Of a DNA stretch of 64,000 nt, positions 41,100-52,312 are shown in pieces. Where the stretch lies: contig NC_021678.1 of assembly GCF_000247815.1 (NCBI RefSeq), positions 9,880,371-9,944,370 on the forward strand, in the 5' to 3' direction. The notes below the pieces were generated by a model. It worked only from the letters and a program-made list of their open reading frames with translations, made no database searches and was not told the origin of the DNA. The translations under genes were made by a program, and so were the position numbers. This DNA comes from Ficedula albicollis. Its lineage: Eukaryota; Chordata; Aves; Passeriformes; Muscicapidae. Each line of letters starts with the position of its first letter. Within the stretch, counting starts at the first letter, position 1.

Positions 41100-41186
41100 C
41101 ATTACAATAAAAATATCTTTATTAGAAGCCATCAGCCAGAGTAGGAGTATCTCTGCGCTTCTCCACGTGCCAATATCCTACAGCTC
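41100..41186 (-). other. Candidate alternative 3'-terminal exon on the NRG3 strand
   Basis: On the minus strand a near-ideal acceptor (TTTTCTCTTCTTTTGCAG, AG at 41187-41188) is followed by 65 nt that are open in the frame a phase-1 donor would supply. The peptide after the shared glycine codon is AVGYWHVEKRRDTPTLADGF, then TAA at 41122-41124. That stop overlaps an AATAAA hexamer at 41118-41123. Both NRG3 introns flanking the microexon are phase 1, so splicing from the microexon or the exon before it would stay in frame and end the protein before the transmembrane helix. The segment carries several CpGs in an AT-rich intron. I recognise no protein family in the 20 residues. It could instead be the last exon of an unrelated nested transcript, or chance. 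Confidence 0.35.
41118..41123 (-). terminator. Candidate polyadenylation signal
   Basis: AATAAA on the minus strand, overlapping the candidate stop codon as TAATAAAG. A T-rich element (TATTTTTATTG) follows within 15 bases. Isolated hexamers are frequent in AT-rich DNA; the placement after a strong acceptor and a stop codon is what makes this one notable. Confidence 0.4.
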
Positions 41187-41271
41187 CTGCAAAAGAAGAG
41201 AAAAGGCAGTGCATGAAACAAGAACTTAGTGTGCTCTACGCAGCACATGCCCATTTTTCCACCCTGCTTAC

Positions 41272-41322
41272 CCTTCTCCTCCGCTTCCAGCAGTTACTGG
41301 CACGACACTGGCTCTACTCATT
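41272..41322 (-). other. Candidate 51-nt exon-like segment
   Basis: Flanked on the minus strand by a pyrimidine-rich acceptor (CTTCTGTGTCCTGCCTAG) and a GTAAGC donor after GAGAAGG, only 85 bases upstream of the candidate terminal exon. One frame is open and begins with ATG (MSRASVVPVTAGSGGEG). Spliced after an NRG3 phase-1 exon it would instead give one glutamate codon and an immediate TGA. It therefore fits either a separate small transcript or a poison-type exon. Evidence is limited to the splice motifs. Confidence 0.25.
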
Positions 41323-43411
41323 CTAGGCAGGACACAGAAGGACAGAGAAAGATTTAGTTCACTGACAAAAGCATTGATTTTTCTGTACAACTGCAGTATA
41401 CATTACAAGCGCACCACTGCCATGGAACATTCATTGAGATACTCACATTCTGCTTTCCAAATCCTTGCACCATTTACTGAATGAGACTGGACATCTAGGC
41501 AGCACCTCCAGGCAGCAGAAGGGCAAAGCAGCCCTGATTCTCTGTGGCTGCACAAGCATGGTACAGATCAGGTGTTCAGAGCTCTCCTCCTGGGTCAAGA
41601 TAACCTCAACACACAGTGAACAACCTTGTACTGATAACACATCCCCCCCACCCCAAACAACAGATCCCAAATTCTCACAGACGCGTCCAGATGGTACTCA
41701 CTGCTCTGAAGCCTCCTCCCAGTCCTCTCTGAGCTGGAAATGTGAAGTGTCACTGGCAGTCTTGTGGCAGCTGTCTGCAGCACCACCTTTGACACGTGGC
41801 TCTCACCTTTGCCCTGCTAGGCTTGTTTCAGCAGTGTACAAGTTACTGTCTACATATTTTTGCATCTGGTTAGACTGCAACTGAGCCCAAACAAAGGCCA
41901 AATCTCAGCACTGCAAGTCATCAGCATAACATTGTGGTGTCAGTTTTAACAACTCCTCAGGCTCAGCACAGCATTTACCTAAATACCATATTCAAAATGC
42001 AGGTTATGAGACTGACTGAGTATAAGGTCACATTTAAATACACAGCTGTCTGCTCAGTGTTGAAGCCATCCAATTACCTGTAGTCCATGATAAAGTGTTT
42101 AACTCCAAGGCACACCAGCTGTGCAGGACCCGAGGGCACACGCCCAATCCCAAACCAGAATGCACACATGATATGACAGGTGTAGGACACAGCAAAGCCC
42201 CTCTGTGAGCAGATGAGCTGCTATGTCCTCAGCTGAAATCCAGCCTGGAAGCACACACCCCTTCTCCCTGAGGTGCCAAAGTTCTTGAAGCTGGCACGAT
42301 GAAGAGAGGCTTGTACCTGGCACTAGGGGGTACATGGAAACTTACCTGGAGGCTTTCACACAACATCCATTTTTGAGGCTTCACAGATTCTTTTCTAACA
42401 CACAGATAACACTTGGACCTTATTAGTGCTCCCCCACACCCCCAGTCAGCAGACAGGGGAACTCAGTAGAGATTCACCTTGGGAGGGACAGGATAACAAT
42501 CCTTACACATCATCAGGGATGATGCACAAGTCCTTCTACAGATGGATACAGACCCCACCTAATGCAACTTCCTCCTCCTCCTCCCAACCCAGACCCCAGC
42601 AAAATAGAGAAACCCAGATCAGCTCTGGCCTTCTAAACTTGTCAGTATACCTTGTTATCAGTTTTTGTTTTTTAAATTTCCGTGAGTTTCATCATGAATG
42701 ATCAGGAGGTTCAATTAGAGAAAACAGAGGAAACCAAATACTGGAGAAGGTCACCAGAGAAAGTTATATATATTAATATGATTTAATCCACGCAGTTCAC
42801 AGAATTACTATTTTGATAAGCCATCACAAAATGCAGTTAATGACACACATAAGTTAGCTACACAGTAAACTTTTTAAAAATAATGCAAGTTGACCCAACC
42901 CAGTTCATTGCCAATACAGAAAGTGCAGATAAATTGGAAAAATGACATATCAAGAAAAGTAAAGATGGTAGCACCGAACCAAGATGGTAGATAGGTTAAA
43001 AACTATTTAGGTAAAATCTGTCCCTCTCAGCTGAACTAGAACCATATGCCCTGAACTGAGCCAAGATGTGAGGCAGCCTGCAACTTATGCACAAGATGCA
43101 CACTGACTTTCATTCAGGAGATGTTTTCCTAAACAGGTACAACCACTGGCAGAGCTTCCTGCAGCCCCTGAGGAACTTCTGCTCCATCCACTGCTCCTAC
43201 AGCACTCAGGCATCAGCTGCTCCTGTAAAACTCTCTCTTCTGCTGCTCATGTCTCTTTCCTCTAGAGATGATAAATGACTCTTCTTCCCAGCTAAGTGAA
43301 TCCCATGGGAAGTGCTGAGGGTCTAAATCCATTTCATGCCTCAGGATGCTCTTGTTATTTTGCAGCATACTTAAAAAGGACAGGTATTTCATAAGGCAAA
43401 CTGAAAGATGA

Positions 43412-43483
43412 GGTCCCAAGAGCAAAGCCTTTAGTGAATTTGGAAATGGTCCCAAGAGCAAAGTCTTTACTGAGTTTGAAAGA
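43412..43483. repeat. 36-bp tandem repeat, two diverged copies
   Basis: GGTCCCAAGAGCAAAG occurs at 43412 and again at 43448, each followed by a similar CTTTA(G/C)TGA(A/G)TTTG segment. Two copies, roughly 80-85% alike by eye. It is an ordinary minisatellite seed. Confidence 0.8.
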
Positions 43484-46400
43484 CAAAAACCAGAAGGAAG
43501 TAATGAAAATTTGAGGCAGGATGAAGAACAAAGGGATGCAAGGAGTGATGATGATGGCAGTAAACATTCCAAGTATCAGTGCCTACCAGAATAGCTCTTC
43601 TTAGTTCTTCAGAAATTTACCAACACAGTACAGATGAAATATTTTAAATGCATATTGATTATTAACAATATCATTATTAGAAAGATATGGTTTCATAGTT
43701 CTGAGGGATGATTGTGATCATCTAATAAGATTTTGTGCAAACAGGAGCATTAAAACAGTCAGTATGCAATATGATCAGAAAAAAATCTACCTGCTTTATA
43801 CTATTAAAAAGGAATACAGGGAAAACCGAACTTAATTTCTTTATTTTTTAAACATATATCCTTTAGAACACATACAGTTGTGCTCATGTAACTGAACATT
43901 CATCCTCTCTTCCAGCAAGGACTGGACCATCACAGGGTTTTATAACAGATAAGAGCTTATAAATGTAACTAAGGCAAGCACTGGTTATTTCTAATAGTTT
44001 TCTGTTTGTTTCTGCAAAACATTGAATTTCAGAGGAAAGAAAGGTTACCAGTTTTTGAGCTGTGCAAGGACTAATGAACTCTGCCTTTTTACTTCTGGCA
44101 TTTTTCTAGGAAAAAATAGTAAGATTTTGCACTATTGCTTATCCTGCCCATCAGCAAAACCAATGTTTGCAGTTTGTAAAAATCAAAAAGCATCAGTCAC
44201 GGGTCACAGAGTCAACCTGGTTAACTGGATCAGGTATTCCCAGGGTCTTAGGCAAATATCATCTTAGCACAATGAGGAGGCAGTGACAATAGGCACAGTG
44301 AAAATACAGCATGCACCACCTTCTCCACTGTTAACAGCTGCTCAGACTACAGAAAACTGAATACATTTCACATTGTAGTCATTGCAAGGAGATACATAAA
44401 GTTTAATAGGATCTCATTCTTGAGTTACTTTATTACTCTGCTCAATTAAATGCTATTTAAGGATTCAGCACTTTCAAGGTTTTATATACCACTCACACTT
44501 CATTGACTTCAGTGCAGCTCCTGATTTTTCCAAAAAAGATGAGTAGTTCTAAGGAAAAAATATTAATTTTCTGTTTAAGCCTTAAGAATAAACAAATTGC
44601 AAGTAGTGACTACATATAACAACTGGTTATATGGTTATAAGATTGGTTTCCTGTAATTCATGCATGGGGGGATTAACACATCCCATTGTTTGCACCATTG
44701 ATACTGGTTTAACTGGGAAGCAGCCCAAGGATGAAGACTACTTCATGTTATGTCTGTATTTCCACCAAAACTGCAGTGACTTGGCTGTTGCACTTTATTG
44801 GAGCATTTTATTTCCATCTGTATCCACCATAAATTACTGCTACAGCATAAAAGATCACCATTCTGGATCATCAGAGTAGGTGGTGTAGGCGAGTTGCTGG
44901 AACTGTTGTGTTTGATCAGGTGCTGTAGCAGGTTATTCCAATAGCCACATGTGTGTTTCATGCCTTAGCACCCCTTAACTCATCCTCAGTGTAAGAAATG
45001 AGTTTAAAAGGCAGCTCCTTGTCTTGGGCACTGACTTGCAGCTCAGAACATCCACAGATGACTCAGGTAAGGATTTCACTCTGCAGCTGGGAGAACATGC
45101 ACCAGGCCAGCTCCACAACAGCTGCTGCCTGCTGCTCCAAAGTGACCATGATTGCTGTCACAGATATTTGTCCCCATCAACAAATTTTTCACTGGAAAAG
45201 TAAACCATTCAGCCCTGAAGTGCAGTTAGCCACCTGGACCAAAAAATTATAATGAGCTGTAGATACTCCATGCTTTTCAACGCTAATGAGATATCACTTA
45301 GTTTTTTCATTGTATAAAAGCTGCTTCTTTTGATAGTTTGTTGGGGTTTTTTTTTAAACAATCTCTCTTGTTCCCATGCACGTTACCAGCTACCACCCTG
45401 CTTCCCATTGACACAGAATGGTTCATACAGCTCATGTAGTTTCAGTTGGTAGGAACATGGTGAAAACTCCTTGCTTTTGTGTTGGAAATGTGAATAAAAT
45501 GGCATGCATCCTCATTGGTGAAACACTGGGCACCAAAGCAGACCAGGTGAGCTGCACAGTGCTCTCATATCCCCCAGAGAGCTGAGGAATCTAAATTCAG
45601 AAAGCCTGAGAAAACTTACTGCAACTGAGAATCTGAAGCACAGATATATTAAAACACCTTGCCCAAAGCCTGTCCAGGAGATTGCATCAGAGATGGATAT
45701 TGAATCAATATTGAATCAAGCAACCGTCAGACACAAGACCTTTTCTTTTTTTCTTTTTGATTTGATATACTAGAAAGTATAAACCATTTCCTTATCACCA
45801 GAAGTTTCATAAAGCTGGACCACTGACGAAAATATTTCACTCCACAATTTTAAGGACATAGTGTCCCTTGACCACATACTTGGCTTTCATTTAATTTCAT
45901 TTCATTCAGGCGGTGCTGCACATGAATACATCAGAACCACACAATAATTGCTACATTTGCAACATTTTAAAACAGATGTGCCACATCAATATGCCTGCCT
46001 CTGTCTCTGCTATCCATACAGACAGTGTAAAATCAGTATCAGCAGCAATATTAAAGTAACTGGTGTTCAAGTTTTGGAATGCACAAAATTGAATATTGTA
46101 TAGAACACAAACCTGACAACACCCAGGTAGGAAAGGGGGTGTGAGACCATGAGCGAGGTTAATACAAAATTCAGTGTGGTACATAAACTGAATGCATCAT
46201 TGCTGTTCCCAAAGTACTGTTTGTGAGAGAAGGGTCCAGCAGGAAGGAGATGTCAGCAGCAAATGGGAAACAGGAGCTTGTGGGGGAAAACAGTACCAAC
46301 TGGTCCATGGGATACACACAGTCATGGACCACAGCTCCCCATCAGGGCAGGTAAAGGACTGGCTGTGCATACAAAGGAAAAAAGGAATGACTACACTTAT

Positions 46401-47168
46401 CTCCCTTCCTTGGCAAATGTACACTAAAGTAGGTGTGCAGTTTCAGTGCACATTTCATTTGTCCACTTGGACACCTTACAGACATGAGGCTTCAGCTTTG
46501 TCTGCCATGGAAGGAATTCAGCTTGCCCTGGCAATTCAAGTTACATGGTTTAAATGGTTTTCAAACAAAATTTCTGGAAGATGATGATGAAAATGGAATT
46601 GCTATGGCAACTGAACCCACAAATGCAATGAAAAAAAGAATGTTCTCAAACAAAGCTAAGTTCGGCACCGTCTCAACATTGCTGTTTGCTCTAGCTAGAA
46701 AACACTCTTTGCACTAATTGCCATTATTTTTTACAGTACAAAGTAAACTCATTGTAGAGGCTTTACAAGAGTGTCCCTGATTTGATGAGCATACTGTCAC
46801 CTGAACTCTCAGTGCACAGGGTGGGGATTTCTACTTTGCTGCATGTACAGCAGTGATTCCACGCATGCTTACATTCCCTAAGTAAATCTTCATGTAGACT
46901 AGAGGAGAATTTAAGAAGCACAAGCATGTCACTTTTGTATATTATTCCAGAACTTGTTTTTTTCTAGCCCACAGGAAACAACTTCAAGCTTTACTTTAGG
47001 CTGCTGTCATAATATTTTCAGGCTTGAGACACAAGATTTCATTAATTTCTATGCCATTAGGATCTGTTCCAATATTTAATAAAAAAGTCTTGAGAGCTAC
47101 TCATATGAGAAGACTACTCTGAGCCAAGATTTCAGGGATTGGCTTTAGTTCATGCCTTAAAGGGATGT

Positions 47169-47206
47169 TTAAAAAAAAAAAACAAAACAAAACAAAAAAA
47201 CAAAAC
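47169..47206. repeat. A-rich (AAAAC)n tract
   Basis: A run of A followed by several CAAAA units. It could be an eroded retrotransposon tail or slippage sequence; no element body was recognised beside it. Confidence 0.7.
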
Positions 47207-48596
47207 AGGAAATGGAAAGTCTCAAAATAAAATTAAAATCATTCAGCTTTGCCTCCTGGGTAACACTTTCCTGCTTTTTACAGAAAGGTTCACTCAAAGC
47301 ATCCCATATATCTATTATATTCCTTATCCTCTTTTACATATGTGCTTGTCCTTCAACCTGTATGCCTCAAGACTGCTGCTCACAGTTTAAGTTAAGCAGG
47401 AAAAGCAGGATATATGCAGAGCCTTTCAAGTAACCATTTCCCAGCTGTGCTTGTCCAGTCTGTGAAGACACTTCCATCGATTCCACTGGCACTTTTCAAG
47501 CCTTATACAGAGTGAAGTGAAACACAAAACTTCTGGACCTCATGAACCATTTCCCTAGAGAGAACAGTAGTCTAGGCATGGCACAACTCCAAAAGCAGTA
47601 GGAGAAAATCCCAGAACCTTCTGGCTATCCTCTTGTTACTGCAGTTAATATTCATCACCATAGTGGTTTCTTGACAAATTATACCTAACTGGTCAACAGA
47701 ATCCCCATGCTGGCTCTTAAAATCAATAGGCTGTAAGGCTCTCACTTTTAAAATCTAAAAAAGTCAAGTAAAATGTAGCATAGGGAAAGAGCACATTAAA
47801 AATAACTGTTTTGTGACTTCAATAGGAATTTGCATGCTTTTTATTATAGTGTCTTCAGTCATATTTAATGGCTTATGCAAGCTGTTCTTGCACAAAGAAA
47901 CATTAACTCTATTAAGGATGGATCTCAGCTTCCTCAAGTCTGAAGATCACCAGCTGAGAGGTGATCTGTCATTCCATGAGGCTATGAGCACATGGCAGAG
48001 CTGCAGCTGAGCCAACAGAACGTCATCCTTTCCTTCCCAACATGGTAAAAAGGAATTATTCACTCCTTTTTTAGCTTTTTCCTAACCAATTAAACTTTTT
48101 TCATGGAATGATGGATCTTTGACTCTTTTATTAAAAGTATTTCTCTGATTTGAGAGAATTATCATTATAAGATGTTTATTATTAAACCTAGTTAAATTGA
48201 ATATTTTAATTAACAACAACTTCTTAACAAAAGAAAAAGAAATCTGATTTAGAATTTACTTTCCTTTACATGTAAGAAGTTAGTAACTCTACCCTAAAAT
48301 CACATATAAAATACTATTCCTCAAGATGATATGGTCACATAACCTTTATGTTAGGTTTCATTAAATGCCAATGAAATACTAAAACTTCATTACGTAGATT
48401 TTAAGCTCCATAGCAGTGGACAAGAAAAAAATTAAACCTTCATATAATTTCAAATGTAATTGGTAAGTATAAAAGGAACCCAATCCAAAATCCAGTGGTG
48501 GAGGTCACGGGAGTCTTCCCATTAACTTCCATGTTCTTTGGACTAAGGTACCAAGATAAATATGAGCAATTGAAAAGGAGAGAAGTTAAAACTTAC

Positions 48597-48623
48597 CCAT
48601 GAATTCAATTCCTAAATGGTCTG
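48597..48623 (-). CDS. NRG3: Neuregulin-3 27-nt juxtamembrane microexon
   Basis: On the minus strand, TATAG (AG at 48624-48625) precedes a 27-nt exon that ends at a consensus GTAAGT donor (48591-48596). The two leading bases (CA) complete a codon begun upstream. Eight full codons read DHLGIEFM and the last G starts a glutamate codon finished by the exon at 8026-8128. As recalled, mammalian NRG3 reads TDHLGIEFMESEEVYQRQ here, a residue-for-residue match across the splice junction. That makes this a real exon despite its size. It encodes part of the short stalk between the EGF-like domain and the membrane. Both flanking introns are phase 1, so skipping or inclusion leaves the frame intact. Confidence 0.93.
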
Positions 48624-48675
48624 CTATACTCATGAAAGCATGTAAAAGAAAAAAAGAGAAAAAAAGACAGAAATG
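48624..48675 (-). promoter_or_regulatory. NRG3: Acceptor region of the microexon with long pyrimidine tract
   Basis: Upstream of the microexon, the transcript strand carries a 30-nt pyrimidine tract at about 48643-48673, made of T runs broken by single C and including CTCTTTTTTTCTTTT. The tract is separated from the AG by an ACATGCTTTCATGAGTATAG spacer. U-rich tracts broken by C are typical binding sites for PTB-class regulators of neuronal microexons. The sequence shows the tract; the regulator is inference. Confidence 0.55.
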
Positions 48676-51205
48676 TTAGAAACCGAGCAAAATATAAATT
48701 CAGCTTGATCTGGCAGTGCTGCAGAACAGTGTGGGTACAGGTCCCAAAAAACCAAAGGCACAACCCTGCCCCTCAAAGGCAATCCTAAGGTGGGAATTTA
48801 GGGCACTCAGCTGCCACATGAAGGGACGTGGATTTGGGGAAGGACACGAATGCCTTTACATTTGACTTCATGTTCAAGCCAGCTACCTAAAGGGATTTCA
48901 TTTTCCCATCCTCCTGAAACTCCTCCCCCAACATGCTAACCACTGTTAGTCCTTAGTTAGACAAGGCTTTTTCATTTTCTCTGACCAAAACCTAAAGAGA
49001 TGAATGGAAGGCTTTCACTGAGTTTGGCAGCTCTCCCCACAGCACAGCAGCCACACTTGCTCCCAACGTGACTCCTATCTGGTCTCTGCTGCACCACAGA
49101 AAATCTGACGGCAGGAAAGAGAAGCCATGCTCCCAACTTGGCCATCAGACAGACAAGATGCAAGAATTTCAAGACATATCAAAGTGAAGTGAAAATTTTA
49201 ACACTTTTAGAATATTGACGGAATTACCACATGGGCTTCTAAATATCTCAGGGCCTTTTTTTTACATGGCACGTTAGAGTCCTCTAAGACATACATAGCA
49301 AAGCTGAAAGACTGTCCAACATAACCCAACAGTTGGAACACTTCATTTTATTGCCAACTCCAGTACCTGTGATGAGATCATGGAATGTTTGGTTTCTGTT
49401 GAAAATGCTGAGAATTCTTCACCTTTTGCACCCTTTCAATCCACCCAGGAGAAGGCACTGAGCATCAGTTTGCTCAGTTCACTTAGCATACAAATCTATG
49501 GAGCAGCTGCTAAACTCCATATTTTATTTTCATGCAGAAGGCACAATATGCACTTCAAAAGCAGAGAACACAAGATGATGGTAGATGGTATAAATACCTT
49601 ATTAGCATGGTTTTAGGGAAGGCACGTTATGCAAGTTTAGTGACAAATGCATCTTTCCTTTTGAAAACACATAACTCAAAATCATACATATATGTATTCC
49701 ACATAGCAATCTTCTAATCTGTATTCTTGCATTCATGTACAAATACCATGTACAAACATCCCTAGTACATTTGACAGGAATGCAAATTTTTATAAGAATG
49801 TAATTTTTATAAAAGTATGAAATCAGATATATCAAAAGTTCATCAAACATACATCTACAGAGATTTGTAGCTTTTTCCCCCTTCTAATTTTCTGTACCTG
49901 TGAAATCTGCAAATGTTATCTACATGCAATTTACACCTTTGCATCCTTCTGTAAATCAGATAACAAATGCAGTTGAAAATTCCTTACTTGAAAAAATTAT
50001 AGCAGAGATCAAAGCATCATAATCTGATCTCCAAGGAACTAAGGATATTGACACATGGAGGAAGACAATATAGTATCATCTTTTTAAGTCTATGCAGAAC
50101 AGCTGAAAAAAGCAATCTTTCTTTTCTAATTTGGCTGTATACCTTCTCTATGTGTTTTCCATTTGCAGCCTACAATTCTCCCTTTGAGTTCACCAACACG
50201 GTTAAAAACCATTTCCTCAGAAAGTGGATACAAAATATATCTTTCCTTTAAAATGGTGAAAATAAGCGTTTCAGTTCATATTTGAGTGGCTTTTACAGAA
50301 GTGAGAATCAAGGATATATGGAACCTTCCTGGGAAACATATTCAGCTGGGGAGGGTGGGAACATGCCAGGTGATTTATTTAACATATCTCATGTGCCTGG
50401 AAAACAACTTCAGCAACCAGTATAATATATATTGCTGACAAAGCTGATTTCCCTAGGTTATGATAAAAGAATGTCCAGCTGGATAAACCTTTACAATAAA
50501 GTACCCAAGCTGCCAACCATTACTTGCAGCTCAACAAGCTCTGTGAGCAGCTTTTTGGGAATAGAAAACAAGGAAATGGTGACTCTGGCAGGTGTGGCAC
50601 ATGCTGGCACTGGTTATGACCATCACTGGGCTGCCCCTTGGTGACCAGGCATCAGCCCAGCAAGTGCTCCCACTTGCACTGCTGTGTTGCAGATCAGCAG
50701 CCCTGCAGGCTCCAGCTTTGGAGATGGGTTTGTCCCTCTTAACAACATCCCAGCAGGTCCATGTGAGGGACACAGGGCAGCAGGAAATAACCAGCAGGGC
50801 TGGTGGGGGATGTGAGCTGTGGTGGTGACCTGAGGCTGAACCAAACACTAAAATGTGAAGTATTGGCCCTGGCAATCCGTGGTGTGACAAAGGACTGCTC
50901 TATTGCTGAGCAGCCGTGCTCTACAAACGATGAATTGCCTGCAGAGCACTTCCCTGGACACAGCAAGTGCAACACCAAGTAATTCCATCAAGGAATGGAC
51001 TCCATTAAAAATACAAAAAATGCATATGAGAGCTATAAATGTGCTGAAGCGTGGGCGCTGCTCCACAAGATGGGGTCATTAACCAAATAATGCGACTGTA
51101 TTTTACTTCTGTTATTGTGCTTTCTTCTTTCCTTCTGGTATTGCTATGTTCTTAGCAACTAATATATTTCTCAGATAGGAAGATTATTCACTTGTATGTT
51201 TTATT

Positions 51206-51451
51206 TTATCAGTATTTCTCCATTTTCATGTTGATGTGGGAAAAATACTGTCCTTGCACTATGGCAATGTGTTGCTAGCATTAAAGCCCTTTTAATTTAT
51301 ACTCTCTAAATACACACACATACCTGTGAATACTCAATAACAAGGACAAGAGAAAATAAATTTGCAGTTTCACTAATGGATTAATTTATTAGTGCTCCAC
51401 AAAACAACATACTGCCTTGTGTCGGGATTGTAGTTTGCTGCAACTTTTTTC
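51206..51451. repeat. Tandem duplication, short copy
   Basis: A 246-bp unit starting TTATCAGTATTTCTCCATTT and ending at CAACTTTTTT, followed directly by the second copy. Compared with copy 2 it lacks a 61-bp internal segment and differs near GCATTAAAGCCCTTTTAA (copy 2: GCATTAATAGCATTTTAA). Elsewhere the copies look identical. Confidence 0.92.
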
Positions 51452-51760
51452 TTATCAGTATTTCTCCATTTTCATGTTGATGTGGGAAAAATACTGTCCT
51501 TGCACTATGGCAATGTGTTGCTAGCATTAATAGCATTTTAATTTATACTCTCTAAATACACACACAGTTAGAAATGTAAGGTTATTAAAAAATCATATTT
51601 AACTTTTCTTGCCAGATAGGAAATTTTTACCTGTGAATACTCAATAACAAGGACAAGAGAAAATAAATTTGCAGTTTCACTAATGGATTAATTTATTAGT
51701 GCTCCACAAAACAACATACTGCCTTGTGTCGGGATTGTAGTTTGCTGCAACTTTTTTCTT
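51452..51760. repeat. Tandem duplication, long copy with 61-bp extra segment
   Basis: Second unit of the pair. It carries an additional 61 bases at 51567-51627 between the ACACACA tract and TACCTGTGAATAC, where the short copy joins the two directly. The CA-rich tract at the junction suggests a deletion in copy 1, or an insertion in copy 2, by slippage. No gene is visible. Confidence 0.92.
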
Positions 51761-52292
51761 AGTCATGCTAAGAGCGAACAGAAATATAAACTCAACATGT
51801 AAATCTAACTGAAAAATCTTGTACCTGAAAGTACTCATCGCAAACCTCTACAGACATTTTAATCTTTTCTAAGGACAAGCTGACTTTGGCATGAAGACAG
51901 CTTTAGGAAATCAGAGCAGCAAAGTATTTTCCTCTGTAAATGAAATTTATCGCTTCAAATAAACTCATAAGAGTTGTTAAATTGTCCTTGGTAGATGATT
52001 GTCTAGAACACAAAATGCAACATGATAATATGCTGGGAGCTACCTTGGGACAGCTCCAGTACTCTGAACAGATTATCTGTGTGGAGGAACCAGGGCTAAA
52101 TGTAAGTATTAGACCACTAAAAGTTGGTCTGAAATAAAGGAAAATCCTTCCGTTCGTAAAGCAGCTAGATTAGGATGTCACCTAAAGACACAAACTGCTG
52201 CTCTCTTATCCATTGTGCTTTTGATGTTTGGCAGCACATGGTTGTCAACCTACTTGTACATCCAATGAAGTGAAAATCATAATCAGTTACAG

Positions 52293-52312
52293 ATATATAT
52301 ATATATATATAT
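52293..52312. repeat. (AT)10 microsatellite
   Basis: Ten uninterrupted AT units, followed by ACAGGTATATA. Likely polymorphic in length. Confidence 0.9.

Larger units (their letters stand above)
41323..48596 (-). other. NRG3: NRG3 large intron, 5' part next to the microexon
   Basis: Unique intronic DNA ending, in transcript terms, at the GTAAGT donor of the microexon (48591-48596). It contains a further exon-like segment at 42078-42202, a strong isolated GTAAGT donor near 42344, a 36-bp tandem repeat at 43412-43483 and an A-rich (AAAAC)n tract at 47169-47206. Open frames up to 139 codons (41465-41884, 46192-46584 on the plus strand) show no family similarity and no paired splice sites. Confidence 0.75.

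Noticed and set aside
46192..46717. Overlapping 130- and 94-codon plus-strand frames
   Set aside because: Two overlapping frames open at once, no recognisable domain, and no paired acceptor and donor. Treated as chance.
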